DNA of 64,000 nt from Moniliella sp. 'wahieum' (lineage: Eukaryota > Basidiomycota > Moniliellomycetes > Moniliellales > Moniliellaceae), in the NCBI GenBank assembly GCA_003971905.1, contig RSEE01000002.1:806001-870000 (forward strand), in the 5' to 3' direction. The notes under the pieces are model-generated. The model was not told the origin of the DNA and did no database searches. It saw only the letters and a list, made by a program, of their open reading frames with translations. Positions 44,026-57,300 of the stretch are shown here, piece by piece; the first letter of the stretch is position 1, and every line of letters begins with the position of its first letter. The position numbers were made by a program, and so were the translations under genes.

Positions 44026-47000
44026 ATCCCCTCTATCCTGTCCTTCCAACTGGGTTTGATTTGGCGTTTGCCCCCCCTACCCCCGTGCCCCCGTGCCCAT
44101 CCTACTTTGTGCCCCCTATGCCTGTAGATTCCTCCTCGTCTTTTTTAAGAGTGCCCAGCCTTCTTTGTGCTACACATCTCCTTGACCTACTCGTCACACG
44201 TTATTATCAATCAATATCATATTTTTTGTCCAAAAAGCTGTCGGTATCCACAAGAGCATTGCCTTTCTGGGTGCATCTTCTACACTGTGGCCCAGAACAT
44301 TGACAGGACTTGAAGCTTGAGACTGGGTTAAAGAAACGCTGCGCCGAAATCGACTTGCTCATCCGGCGTGTGTTGTGTGTGGCGCCAAGCTCGTTATTTA
44401 GGAAACCAGAGGAACCACCAACAAACCTTTGACCGTCTTGCGCGCCACCTGCATGAGGGAGATTATGCATGTTAACTAAGGTATACCAACTTGTATACCA
44501 CACAGTGTTTCAGGAACGGAGCTACACCCCCAAAGTCCCAATGGCTCCACTCGGCATAAAAAGCGCGGTATAAACAATCCAAGCCAGTGCCGAATTGCCG
44601 CGACGTTTTCCTGAGTGATATAAAGGGGCCGGCGTCCGAGCTAGTGTGTTACATGTTAACTGTGAGCGGCTGAAGGCTGAGGTAGTATATGTCATCGTGT
44701 GCAACGTGGAACCTGCATGACAGCTCCGGTGTCCGCAACTGACTAGGAAATGGGCATATTAGCGGAGCATGCCCAGAGCAGAAAGGAGGGACAAAAACAC
44801 AGCGGCGAGAAGCGAGGAATAGAAGCAGAAGTGAGACACAACCCTCGCAACCAGAGCAAGAACAGAGGCTTCAAGCTTCATTAGGAAAGCAGCGGAGGCG
44901 TCTCACTTGAAGCTTGAAGCTTGACGCGCGACGCGGCAATAAGTCTCAGCACGCACGTTGGGGCAGAAGCTTTAGCAGAAGGGCGAAAATGCATGTGCTC
45001 CCGCATTCTCCCTCTCTGGTTGATGCAGTTGATGAGATTGACGATGAGCTTGAGATCTGAGAGGCCTCCTGGATTCCTGATTGCAAGGGTGAATTCTTAG
45101 CCGAAAACCTTTCCTGAGCGCTCAGACTGTGAGTTGGCTCAATCTATCCTGCAGACCCTACTCGATTCCCACCGGCTCCAGCCTTCAGTACTCAGTGGAG
45201 CCTCGAAGCTGCTCTCCAGGAGCTCGCGCATACCACCCTTACCAGCGGCTTAGTTCACATTTGGGGGAAAGGTTGTACCTTAACGAGATCAATACCTGCG
45301 TTCAAACATCATCTGTTGGACCACTAATAAGAACTCACGACTCAGTACTCGGTACTCAGTGTAATACTCAGTACGTTCAATGAACGCGCATTGCGCGTTG
45401 AATGGTTGAACGTGGAGAAGTCTCAAGTTGGGCCTGCAGGCTGTGCGGATGCAGCGCAGACAGAACGGGGAGGAAAAACAGATGGATAGTGAGTCTCAGT
45501 ACTCAGACTGAGGCCCTGAGGCCTGTGACTAGTGACTGGAGGCATCAGCCAAAGGAAATGGTCAAGTGGCATATGGGTAGTGGGTCTAGGGTCGGTGGCA
45601 GGTGGTGTTGGGTAGTGGCCAAGGAGGAGTGAGTACTGAGTTAGGTCCCTGAGTCTTGAGGGCAAAGTGGGTGGGATGGTGGTGGAAGGATGGGGGCGGA
45701 GGGATGGTGGCGATTATGCTGGCTTTTGCGGCATGGCCGGAGGAGGGAGCGGCCGGGCAGCTGAAGACCAACACGACTAACCTATACTGGCCCTGTGGCT
45801 AGATCCTCGCTTCATCTTTTACCTGTGGCATCTCATCGCTCAGCGATCGCTCAGCGTGGGCATGCTAACTTTGAACGTTTGAATCGCAACTGCTAGCCTT
45901 TGAAATTGGAACGGGCCAACACGGGGACTGTACTGGCAGGGGCGTCTGCGGCCAAGATCGACGGCAGGAATTTTGCGGCGGGGGGCTGGGGTGTGGGCTG
46001 GTGTGTGCTGGTGCCCGCTGGTGTGGGACATCCGGTGGGCAGTGTGTGTGTGGGACGCAGCTGGAATGACTAATGATTAATGAACGTTGAACAGCGTGAC
46101 GGCCTAGGGCGGCCTCTGTCTGCCTGTCGCGGCCTGGCATGGATTGTGTTGATCGATGAGACGGCGCCACAAAGGCGGGATCGTGGATAGGAGAAGGTGG
46201 TGGATATTGGATGCAATCGGCACAGGGTGTGTGCTGCGGGAGGGTAGCTGGTAACCGGGGTAACCGGTAACCGGTAGCCAGCAAGCAGCATCCTGTACCA
46301 CGCAGCCTGCAACCAGGAGTGGGTAGCATGCCGGTAGCTCAGTCTGAATCGGAGAGCAAAGGGCGGCGCAGAGGGTGATGGGATGGCACGTGACGCGTGA
46401 CGCGTGAGGGCGACGCGTGGCATGTGACATGTGACATGTGACATGGGGCATGGGGTGATGCATGATGGTGATGGGGTGCGGCGTGGCGGGCGTGGCGCGT
46501 AGATGGCCGCCGGCCGATGGCCACTGGAGGGCGTGGGCAGGGACTGGCAGGGACTGGATCAAGGCACAATTGGGAGTGAGCGCGGGGAGGTTGAGATCTG
46601 AGAGAGCAGGGTGGTGGGAGAGACACTAGTCACTGGTGCACTACGGGGCGGGTGCGCATGGCGGGGAGCAGTGCCGGGGCAAGCGGGAGTGCCTCGTGCC
46701 TAGCCAAGAGCAGGGCCGAGGACCCAGGCAATAAGCGCAAGCTCGCCCAGCCGCCAGCTGCACGCCCATCCACCAAACCGTCAATCGGGGTTGGACGTTG
46801 GCTGCTCCGCTGGCGCCGAGGCTCGGCGTTCACCTTCGCTTGAACGTTCAACTTGGCGCGCACCGCGGCCGATTGTGTGCACACAGCTGCTCTTGGCTCC
46901 GCCCGCAGCACCACCTGCCTCCTCCACGCGCCAGCCGAGGCCAGCCATCAGCATAGCCGCTCCCGGCTAAACGCCAACACCTGCGTGTCTGCCCTCAGGC

Positions 47001-47074
47001 CCAGTTGCCTCGCCGCCCTCACCACTCGCCTCTCCGCGCCCTCCCTCGCCCCCTCCTCCCCCCCCCCCTGCGCC
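44026..47074. other. Repeat-rich intergenic DNA, kinase leader
   Basis: No gene supported in this 3-kb gap. It holds AAGCTTGAAGCTTG runs (44868-44928), TACTCAGTACTCAG-type repeats (45340-45370, 45490), ACATGTGACATGTGAC (46420-46446), scattered GAACGTT elements (45373, 45870, 46081) and TTGAACGTTCAACTTGG at 46840-46856, about 225 bp before the kinase start. Confidence 0.5.
46840..46856. promoter_or_regulatory. GAACGTTC palindrome upstream of the Gin4-type kinase
   Basis: TTGAACGTTCAACTTGG, very similar to the SMC1 upstream copy (GAACGTTCAACTTGG), including the flanking CAACTTGG. Confidence 0.5.
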
Positions 47075-50000
47075 ATGGCCATCACCCAGCTCCAATCCGC
47101 CCGCCGCGCCCCCTCGCCCACCCACGCCGCCACCTCACGCCGTGCCTCGCTTCTCGGCCGTCCTGCCCATCGCCCCCGCTCCACCCAGCCCAGTCTCCTC
47201 CCGCCCACCCCTCGGCTAGCCCCGCGCCTGCCCCCGCCATGGCCATCCGTGCTCATGCCCCTGCCCCTGCCCCTCCGCCCCCCGGCTCAGTTCACGCCAG
47301 TCGCCGCCCCCCACCCGCGCCGCCCCCCTCATCAACCACCACGCCTCTTCTTTGCCCGTCCCGATCGGCCCCGTCCTGCCACCCGCCTGGAAAGAGAAAA
47401 AAAGCGCGAGTTCAACGACCCAGCCGTCATCGGTCCATGGCAGATCGGCGCCCTGATTGGTACCGGCGCTTCTGGTGTTTGTCCCTACACTCTCCATAGT
47501 CATGCTCGTGCTGACCGTCCCAGGCCGAGTGCGCCTCGCCCATCATGCCAAGACGGGCGTCAAAGTCGCCGTCAAGATCATTCCCCGCTATCAGCTCGAG
47601 GCCAAGCTGGCCGCCACGGGCTCAGGCCCTGAGGTCCAGAAGCGTCTCCAAAAGATGGAAATCGGTATTGAGCGTGAAATCATTGTGATGAAGTTGATCA
47701 AGCACGACAACCTGCTCTCGCTCATTGATGTGTATGAGACCAAGAAGGTTCTCTACCTTATTATGGAGTATGTCGAGGGAGGCGAGTTGTTTGATCACCT
47801 CGTCGCTTGCGGCCGCCTCGAGGTTAACACTGCCCGCGACTACTTTCGCCAAATCATGTTTGGTGTAGACCACTGTCACTCTTTCAACATTTGCCATCGC
47901 GACCTCAAACCCGAGAATCTACTCCTGTCCAAAGACAAGCGCCAAGTCAAGATTGCCGACTTTGGCATGGCAGCACTTCAGCATTCGGGCCGCATGTTGG
48001 AGACCTCATGCGGCAGTCCGCATTACGCTTCTCCCGAGATTGTAAGCGGCAAGTCGTACGTGGGTGCCGCAACCGACATTTGGTCATGCGGCATTATCCT
48101 CTTCGCCCTTCTCTGCGGTCGTTTGCCGTTTGATGACCCCAACATGAGCACCCTTCTGCAAAAGGTAAAGGATGGCCGCTTTGAAATGCCACGTCATCTA
48201 CGCGACGAGGCGGCCAAGGACCTAATCCGCCGCATGCTAGTCGTTGACCCACGGAACGCTATACGATGGCGAAATCTTCCACACCCTTGGTTCAACGATT
48301 ATGGCCGCTTGTCATCAATCAACCCTGTGCCGGTGTGTGACCGATTCGGGCCCGATTGAACTCCCCTTGCTCTGGAGGAGGACGACATTTTCCGTGGTCT
48401 TACCTTCCTTTTCCAAGGGTACAGCAAGGAAAAGTTGCAGGCAGAGCTCTGTTCTCCGATGGATACTTTGCCCAAACGATTTTACCGTTTGTTGCTGAAA
48501 AACCAGCTCGCTGCCGAAGAGGAGGAGGAGGAAGAGGAAGAGGATGGGGACTTGGTCACAGGTTCTTCCAACGGTTCGACAGGCACGTATGCCGCCGAGC
48601 ATTCATATTTGGGTAACTCGTCCGCACCGCCGAACTCTCGCCCTCACCCTGACGCTTCCTCCATCGCGTCCAACCCTGCATTCCCGGCTGCCTCTCACCC
48701 AGTTCGAGCCCGGCTCCACTCCCACAAGAGCTGCACACTACCTCGGCCAAGGTGGTTGCCCCCCACTCCCCCTTGACCTCAACTGGCAGTCCACAGATCG
48801 GCGCAATCAAACCCGACTTGCGGCACCCCAATGGTGTGACGCCCCAGGCTGCGGGGGTCGCAGCGGAGGCACTGGCTTCCCTGCATGCTTACAATCTGCG
48901 AGATGGGCCTGCTCGTCGCCCGTCTCTGTCGTCTGCCCCACCCGTTGCCCCATCAGCAGCCGCAGCGATCGAAGCACAACGTCATGTCCCTACCCCCACC
49001 AGCCCTGGATTTGGCGCATACACTCCTTTGGCACCCAACACACGCATTGCCCTACTTCTTCTGCTTCAGCTATTCCGATGAAAGGCCATCGAGCGCTCGC
49101 CGTCTTTCGATCGACCCTTCTTCCCCCCAACCCGCTGTGCACTTTGCGCGTGGGGCCACGCTCAGTGATTCAGCCCAGGCGGGGGCACCGCCATCCCTCC
49201 CGGCCTTACCACATGTCGGAGATGACGCAGCAGCCCAGCGCTTCTTCCACGAAGTGGCAACGGAACTTGCCATTCTTCGTGCAGAGGGAGGGAACTCTGA
49301 GCGTAGCAACCGGCTTCAGGCCAAGATTGACCAAGCCCAAGCAGCCTGTGGCGGACCAATACAGCTTCGAATCCCACATCTGGCCGGCGGGCTTCCATCC
49401 ACTTGGCGTCGCACCAGTTTCCCCGCTCTCTCTCCAGCAGCGCTGCCGTCAACATGGAGGCGAGAGGTCAAGCAGGTTGGGACCGCTTCACCTGCAGGCG
49501 CAAAACTTTCTGTCCCCCCAAGCCCAGCATATGAGGTTGCACGTTTGGGCGGTTCAAGTCGGCGGGGATCTACCAGCAGTGCAATGAGTCGTGGACGGTC
49601 AGATGGTACTACCCCCCGCAGCGATCGGTTCCAGGATGCGGATGAGGACGAGGGAGAGCCCGAACTGGGCGATGGCAAGCCGAGACGGGCTCTTACCTCT
49701 TTAGTCGCCGTACTTCGGTCTTGTCAGGCACGAGTCTACTGCCGCAGGTCATTCTCCTGCGCCTGCCTTTTCCCCAAAGCCTGCATCAGTCTTAAGTTGG
49801 GGTTGCCGAGCCAATCTAACCCCGGGGGATGGGAGAGAAGTGGTGGAGCGGGACGGGAACTCAGTCGGCGGTTAAGTGGTTCGGCAGCCCTGTCCAGCAC
49901 TTCAACGGCCAACTCGGGCGGGACGTCTTTCCTGAACGCCAACAGGAGCGGCACCAGCAGTCCATACTCTCCCATTTCCCCCGGCCTCACTGCCTTGCCT

Positions 50001-51112
50001 CCTCTCACCTTCAACCCCACCAACGAAGGCGACTTTAGCCTAGCCTTCACCGCCTCGGCAAAGAGCCGAGCACCGCGGCTTCTTCGGCTGAGCCCACTGT
50101 GGGGGCAAAGAGCTCCCTTCCGGATTTATCCCTCGGGCTAAGAATGAGCCACACCCCCGATGGGCACGTCCGGCTTACCCACCGGATCCGGCAACAGCTC
50201 TCGTCTTTCCTCTCGCCGCGTCACTGGGTCATCCAATGGATGCGGAAGCCCCGCGATAGGGTCTGCAGCGACGGATCCCAATCCCTTGTTCAGGAGTGGC
50301 TCAGGGGGTAATGATCCCGGGCCGCACGGCCTTTCCTCACCCAATCCTTTTCCCGGTGGTTCTCTTGGCCGTGCGACGGGTATGGGTGCTCTGACCAATG
50401 CTTTGGGTTTGGAGCCTCATCCGAATGGGCCCGGTTCCCGCCCGTCATCGCGCATCTACTCGCGTCCCGCCTCCGCTGCTGGCTCGACCTCGTCCCCTCC
50501 CATTGCGTCTTCGGCACGGGCTGTCAGTGCGGACGCTACGCACGCTATGGGGGGCTCGGCGAACGTGCCTCCGACAAAGCCCCGAGAAAGCCGAGTTGAC
50601 CCGTCTGCAGCAACGCAACCCGGGTCTGGCCATTCGTATTACGGGGCACAAGGATGATCCGCCCTACCCCAGTCCTGAAACGCCGGGTGGCATCCAGAGT
50701 CCTCGCCAAGCTTCGTGGTTTGGCAGCATTTTCAACCGCAAGCCCACGTCCTACCTCTACTCGTCGGAGGATGTGGCGCAAACGCGACAGACGTTGTCGG
50801 CGCTGCTTTCCCAAGTGGCTTCGGTGGCGATGGCGGATACGCCTGTTCCTCGTCTTGCCCGCCTGGCTCGGTATGGTACGTGGTACGGCGACCAGTGCCA
50901 AAAAGACAGTCAAGTTCCGTGCGGAGCTGTGTCCGCTTTCGCTTCCTCTTCCTCTTCCGCTTCCGCTTGCCGGGCGTGGCGAGGAAAGGCAAGGGCCACC
51001 AATGGGCAGCCAAGTGCGCATCAACCTCTTCCATGAACGTGGCTCGCATGCCACCTTTAAATCCCTTCATCTCGCCTTGCGACAAAAGTGGACCTTGGAT
51101 CCGAGCTTGTGA
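47075..51112 (+). CDS. Gin4/Hsl1-type (Nim1-related) Ser/Thr kinase
   Basis: These kinases act at the septin collar and link morphogenesis to mitotic entry. After a ~120-residue basic N-terminus, the kinase domain shows the Gly loop GTGASGRV (split by a 49-bp intron, 47475-47523, GTGTTTG...TCCCAG), Lys in VKVAVKIIPR, ICHRDLKPENLLL, KIADFGMAALQHSG, HYASPEIVSGKSYVGAATD and DIWSCGIILFALLCGRLPFD. A spacer with EEDDIFRGLTFLFQGYS-like sequence and a long Ser/Pro-rich region follow. The C-terminus (KTVKFRAELCPLSL, then VRINLFHERGSHATFKSLHL) looks like a membrane-binding KA1-type domain ending WTLDPSL. Frame slips are frequent after 48250, including compensating losses at the end of the kinase domain. 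Start at 47075 (MAITQLQSARR) is the first Met before the conserved part. Confidence 0.88.
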
Positions 51113-52429
51113 GATGCATGTGACCGGTCAGTGACCTGTGTGACATGTGATCCCACTGCACCAAGTACCACCTTCTTGGTCTTCTTGCACGCCTTTCTTG
51201 CCTTGGCTGTGCCTCGGTTCTTGGCTCTGCTTTCCCGCGCATGTGCTGGCGCATGCTCCTTTGCGCCTCGCCTCGCCCTTGAGTCCCCTCACGCCCCTCC
51301 CCCCTAACACATTGTATCCTACGCAATTCGGTCCACGCTCCGTCCTCGTTCGTCGATTCTGCAGTGCTTCTTGATCCCGTTGGGTCCTAGCTCGTTCGAT
51401 TGGCTCTAGGGCCATGCTTCTCTTATGTCAAGTTTCTGGTCCCTGTTCCCTGTTCCCTGTTCCTGTTCATGCGTGGTTTCGGTTTTTTGCCAGGATGAAC
51501 GTTATGAACTTCCCCCACCCCCAGGTTATTGTGGTTTTAGCCGTTGGCTTATTGGCTCTTGTCTGTTCTGTCTTTGTGATGGTGGTTTTGGGTTAGTTTT
51601 AGGTTAGTGGTGAGGATTTTTGGACCTGCTGCGACGGACTCGGCTTGCAGTGTAGTACTTGTCCCTCCCCACCGTGCGTTATGCATGTCGGCGCTATGGT
51701 GCCCGGGCGAAAAGCTTCTCCTTTAGTGGGCCTGGAACCGAATCGGACAGAGTACTAAGAAGTACGTAGGTCTTCAATCATATAGTAGTACTGCTGTATT
51801 ACCGGAGGCCCGATAGGATGAAGGCAGTCTCGCGCGTGTGTGTTTTGCGCATCATACTAGTCTTCATAAGACATAAGAGGTGGGATGTGGCTCTCTGGGG
51901 GTCAGTGCTCGAGCTTATCCACTGGGGTCTATTGTTGCTCTCTGGGTCCAGGGGCCTAGCTAGTGTGCTGGAGTTGGGGAGTGCGAGGCTCTTCCAGAGC
52001 TAAGGAGAGCTAGACCTCTATGAGCGTGTAGGTTCCGGGCCCGGAAGCCAGTGGAGTCCGGACCACTCACTGAATCATGGACTCTGAGCCACTGGTGGTC
52101 AACACTCTGGTCTGCCTGGCAGGGAGAGGTTCTTCATGACGTCCCGTCCATCCCATGGGCCTGTTTCTACCTGTACCGTTCGCAGCAAACAGGCAGATCG
52201 CCCTCAGCGTGTGCTGCATGTATGAAGGAGGGCGTCTTGCGTAACAATGGGCATGCGGGTCGTGATATGGAGAACAGAATGGGGGCAAGCGTAAGGAAAA
52301 TGGGCAAAAGAGGCGCAACCTCAACGATTATAAGGGAAGGTGGGTGCGGGAACAAACAACATATTAGGCCATCAAGACGTGCCAAGGTAGCAACTAGGCA
52401 GGTCTTGGAAAACGAGGGGGGGTGGGCTA
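51113..52429. other. Kinase 3' region and intergenic DNA
   Basis: No gene supported. T-rich and G-rich 3' UTR-like sequence at 51400-51650; the rest has no domain-bearing frames. Confidence 0.45.
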
Positions 52430-54305
52430 AGGACAAGCCAAAGAAGCAGCCGAGGTAGACTTGCACCTCCAGCTCCTCCTCAGGTCCCCGCCCAAGCCCC
52501 CGCAGGTGGGGGGGCACGTGAGCGTGCGAAGCGGGGAGGATGCGGAGGTGGCCCGAGCAAACGCGCGTGCCCACTGCGGGCTCAGTAAGGTGGGCAAAGG
52601 GAGCGTCCAACGCCCCGAAGTTGACGGATGGAAAAATCAGAAGACAACAAGGTGGGGTGGCCCGCAGTGTCTTGGGCCACACGGGCACAGAGCTGGTCCA
52701 AGGCGGCGCGGTCGTCGTCATGGACCAAGTCCCAGAGGGTACGTTGTACCAGCTCTTCTTCCGCCTGGCCCAGCAGCTCCGACGCCTGGGGCGAGACGCG
52801 GATCACCTCGTACTCCGTAGTACAGACCAATTGACACGCCGTCGCCCCGGCCCGCTCGGCCAGTCCAACGGTGACCGGGCGTTACGTGCACCGACCAAGT
52901 GCGCGGGACAAGGAGCGGCAGAAGGTTGGGATAAGGCAGGATACGATACCGCAGCGGGCACGCCGCCGGGCTCCCAACGGTCATCGTACCCCTGCCCCCC
53001 GCCCCCGCGCTAAGGCCAGCTTGGGCGATGCACCGAGATGGTGAACTGGGCACATCCGTCGCAGACCCCGCTACACGGTCCTGCGAGACATGGGGCCCAG
53101 CACCAAACACGGGATGGGAGGTCGAGGTGCCCGGTAGCAAGAAGGTGGTGGGCTAAGACCCCGTCCAGGAGCATGGTAAGAAGGCAAGACAGTTGCCCAG
53201 TCGAGAGGCGACCTCGGCGACTTCGGCCTGGTTGGATCGGAAAGACGATCGGCACTGGCTCGTCGCCCATCGCGTTCCTCGCGCCCGCGCGGGGGCATGT
53301 GCCTCGGGGGCAGTCCAACGGTCGAAACGCCCCGGGGGCAAGGTACGTGCGTGGCTCCGTGCCGGCCGTACGGGAGGTGAAACGTCCGAACGTAATCGTG
53401 GCCGTACAAGGGGCGAGGCCGCCGAAGGAGGCCGAGACTCGCTGTGCCACGGATTGGGCACACTGCGGTGGCGTACCGATACGAGATGGTCAAGGGGAAC
53501 AAGGGAACGTCCCTGGGCCGATGGGGGTACCGAACGAAGAGGAGGCGGGTCGGTACTCGGGGTGCGAGCGTGGCCCCAGGGCCGTGCATAGGGGGAGGGT
53601 ACGTCTCGTGTCCAGGAACCACGGCTTGCGCCGCGACTTGCCGTTGTCCAAGACCGACGCAACGTCGGTTCCGAAGGACGATGGGCCAAGAAGTGGCGCG
53701 AGGGACTCTCGCCCATGGGGAAATACGGTGGATCGCCAGCAGGGAAAGGAGCAGGACGATCCCATTGGGGTTCGGGCAGCAGGCTAAAGCGGGGGGAGTA
53801 GGTTGGTACGGAGGGTGGTTGGACTCGACATCGGCATCCCAACTGGGGGAGGGGGGGATGGCGGAAGTGACAACGGTGCAGGCCTACTACGTGTTTGAAG
53901 CGCGGCGTGCGGCACACCGTAGGTAAGGCCAGTGGACGTGGTCGGGGGGAAACTACTGCCGCTGTCGCCGCCACCCCCATAACCGCTGATACTGCCACGC
54001 CCATCTGCCGTCCCACCGAGGGCCTGCGAAGGACGCCCATCGGACTGACCCTCAGGAGCCAGTAACGAGCGGTATCCATCATATGGCTCGTTAGCGTATA
54101 CTTACTTTGGGGCCGCCCACGCTTTTTATGCTGCACATCCACACAAGTCTCTGCCTTGTCGAGCATCACACATCGTCGGCACGGACGCTAAAGAGGCATC
54201 CTGTTAGTCCTCACCACCGTGAAGAATAAAAGCAAACAGAGGGATCACGTACGGCCAGATCGCAGGCTAAATGACTACGCTTGCAATTCGTGCATGCTTT
54301 CGCTA
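52430..54305 (-). CDS. Zn2Cys6 transcription factor with PAS domain
   Basis: A nuclear DNA-binding regulator with a sensor-type PAS domain. Exon 1 (to 54253) encodes ACTNCKRSHLACDLA; an intron (54188-54252, GTACGT...CTTTAG) joins it in phase to RPCRRCVMLDKAETCVDVQH and KKRGRP, giving a C-x2-C-x6-C-x5-C-x2-C-x8-C cluster followed by an AT-hook-like KKRGRP. A second intron (GTAAGTATACG...CGGCAG, ending near 54008) joins to NGRGSISGYGGGGDSGSSFP, a Ser/Pro-rich linker. Near 52830-52600 the PAS core reads VCTTEYEVIRVSPQASELLG, then QAEEELVQRTLWDLVHDDDR. The linker has several frame slips, and both ends (start ATG and stop) are unresolved; an upstream reading at 54698-54907 could be N-terminal. Family assignment to Zn2Cys6 is strong; the target pathway is unknown. 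Confidence 0.75.
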
Positions 54306-57300
54306 CGCTTTGCCCTCTCCCTGAGCGAGTGGAAGCGGAGGTCGTGGTCGCCTTGCCTTTGCGCCGTAGGGCGGAAGGTTCCGAGCGGGACTCCGCTCGG
54401 GGTAGAGGAGGCTGGGGGAAACTAGGCCCTTGACGAGGCGAGGGGCCAGAGAACGAGGCTCGAGCGGTGGTGACAACGTTGGGCAGGAAATCGTCGTGAT
54501 AGGAGCAGATCCGATGAGGCGAGGCGAAGAAAGGGGGCAGCTGCGTTGAACATCGCCCGGAGTTCCGGGGTGCGAATGCATGGTCTTGGAGGGTGATGGT
54601 GGGGGAGGTTGGAGATTAAGTGGTTGAGGGCAAGAATGATGAGGTGCGGATCGTGACTAGCAGAGTGGTCGCCAAGAGTAGGGAAAATGGGGTAACGCTA
54701 GATAGGTAACACGAGGGGTTGGGAACTCGAGTGGTAACAAAGTACAGGAGCAGGGACGCTCCCAAGGACTAGGTGATTGAAGAGCGACGTTCCGCGAAGG
54801 AGGATTGAGAGCTTGACCAGAGAACAAAAAGGATGGGCGATGGCTTTCGAATCTGACCCCAGCTCCCCAGTAGTGTCGGAGAGGGGGGGTGATGCAGTAG
54901 GGATCAAAGCCAGAAGGAGTTAGAGGAAAGAGGCCAATGGTGTCCGACGGGCTTGGGATGATGAGAGGGGTCCAAATTGTGAGAGGCGCCTATTGATGAC
55001 AGAGGCCGGGGAGAGATGGAGGAAATGAAGTGTGAGAAGCTCAGGACGGGGTGGGAAGCAAAATTGACAGATCCAGGGGGGGGGAGGGGGACTCCGGGGT
55101 TGGATGTTGACGTTGGTTGGGATGAGGATTGGTTGTTGGGTTTTGCCGCGCCGAGAGGACGTGTGCAGCTGGTGGCTGTGTGGTGGATTATCGGCTGGCA
55201 GCAACTTTTGGAAGCTTCTGGGGCTGGTGCCTAGCCTGATCGATAGGGCGCCTCGGGCCTGAGCCTCAGACGATCGATGACGCTTTTGCCCGCACGTTGA
55301 GCAAGTTCAACGTGTTCAACGTTCGTCCATCGGAACGTGTCGCCATGTCCGGGCTGCAGGATCTGAGGCCCGAGGGCTTGACCGTCGCTCGGACGGTGTT
55401 GGTGCCCACGTCTACGGGAAACGGGTGACAAAGAATGGGTGATCCATGTGCGAGCCTCAGCGCCTCAGCGCTAACTAAGCTCTCATCGGTGACCGGTGAC
55501 CAGGGTGCCGTAACGTGTGACATGTGACATGTGACGTACAATGTGTGATGCACGTGATGAATGATGTGTGATATGCCACACGGATTAAACGTTAAACGTT
55601 AAACATTTAAAAGGCGCCATGGCGTTGAGGTCTAAGGATCTACGATCTAAAAAGGCTTTAAGAAAAGGCCTGGTGGTGGGAATGGAACAGAGGCATCATT
55701 AACGTTTAACATCATTGATCATGCATTAATCTTGTTAGATCTAGCGGCTTCCTGCTGTGAAACGGCGTGTTCAAAGAAGTTAATGAGATGTGAGATATGA
55801 GATCTGAGAGCGACCGCCGGCCGGTGACCGGTGACTAGTGTCGACTAGGTGACTATAGGAAGTTGACCAGGTTTCGCTATTAGCTTGACGCGCAGGAATG
55901 TAGGCAGAAAAAAAGCTGTGATACATGATGCATGTACGTGTTGCATGCCTCTACTTCCACCCTCCTACCGCACCCACCAGAACTTCATCCGTTTCTGTCC
56001 ACCGCTAACGCTTTGATTAGCGCGTTAGCCTCAAGTCATGCTCATGGCTCAGGCGCTCAGCCTGACCACCTGAAGAGATCGATAACCCGCCTCACACCAA
56101 AGCACACACATCCCAAAGGTTCAAGCAGATCGGATCGAGATGTTGCAACGCATGGAGAGGCACGCGGTGCATGGTGCTTGCGGGCAACAGGATTGCAAGA
56201 GTCACGGAGACATTCGGACAGTAGCTACATACCACAGGAACACATATAATTTGCAGCACTCCAAACAGTAGGGACAAAGGAACGCTGCGTGTAGATCGAG
56301 GACCGAGTAGAAGCTATGGTTGCCGCAATAATGATCGGTTATACCCGTTACATACCGGCTACTAGTGGCTATACTCGTAACTAATCACTCTTTACTCCGC
56401 CTCCGTCGATCTCATCTGCTCTCCCGCATTCAATATTCATGGTCTCCGTAAACCGTGTGTGCCTGGTGGGATGACTCGTGACTGATCGCTGTGAACACGC
56501 ATGGTGGCTTGCATGTGATGACGAATGTGACATTGTTTTCATGTCACTCGCATGTCACGTTTTGTCACGATGCCATTATACACGCCACTTCCTAGCATCG
56601 TGGGAACACACGTCGGGGAGTTGGGGGCGTACGCGGGTGTGACCCAATCGAATGTTAATCGAGTTGATCACAGGGCGGAGTTACTCGTGACTCGCGTGAC
56701 TAGTTACGCGTTGCGAGCGGAGTTACGCGTTGCATCTGGTGTCGGTGTGACATGTGACTGCTGTAGGGACTGTGCGGGCGACGGGAAGTGGACTGGAGCT
56801 TGGAATGGCCAATTTAATGAGAAGGTGAAGGTGAAGGCGAAGCTTGAACTTGGCCGTGCTGGCAGTGAAGCTTAAAGGTTGAAGCTAATATATAATAGCA
56901 ACTCTAGTAGCTAGTAACTAGTGACTAGTGTGATGGCGCGGACGTCGGCGATACGAATAGTATGAGATGGTGCATCAAGCTTCAAGCTTCAAGCGCAATA
57001 TGCGGGGTACGTCACAACAACTCAATTAAACACGCACGAGGGAAGAGAATGATTAATGAAGTGAAATTGGAGGTCGGGGATATAGGAGAGTTCCAACATC
57101 TCTTGAACCTTGAACCTTGAAGCTTGAAGTCTGAGGCTGAGGCCTCAGCCTGATAAGCTCGCTCCAATTTCCAATTATGCATCCTGTGTCTCTCGCTCTT
57201 CCCTTTCCTTTTGCTTCTGTTATCTTCCCGATGCCTTCTTTTTCCTCCCACGAACGACCCTGTCTTTCCCCCCCTCTGACAGGACCTTGGTCTCCCTCGT

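Noticed and set aside
46104-46626. Overlapping minus-strand frames rich in His, Pro and Ser
   Set aside because: They translate ACATGTGAC-type repeats and show no conserved content.
53071-54169. Long Pro/Arg-rich minus-strand frames
   Set aside because: These are alternate frames of the linker of the Zn2Cys6-PAS gene; the spliced frame with GGGGDSGSSFP fits better.
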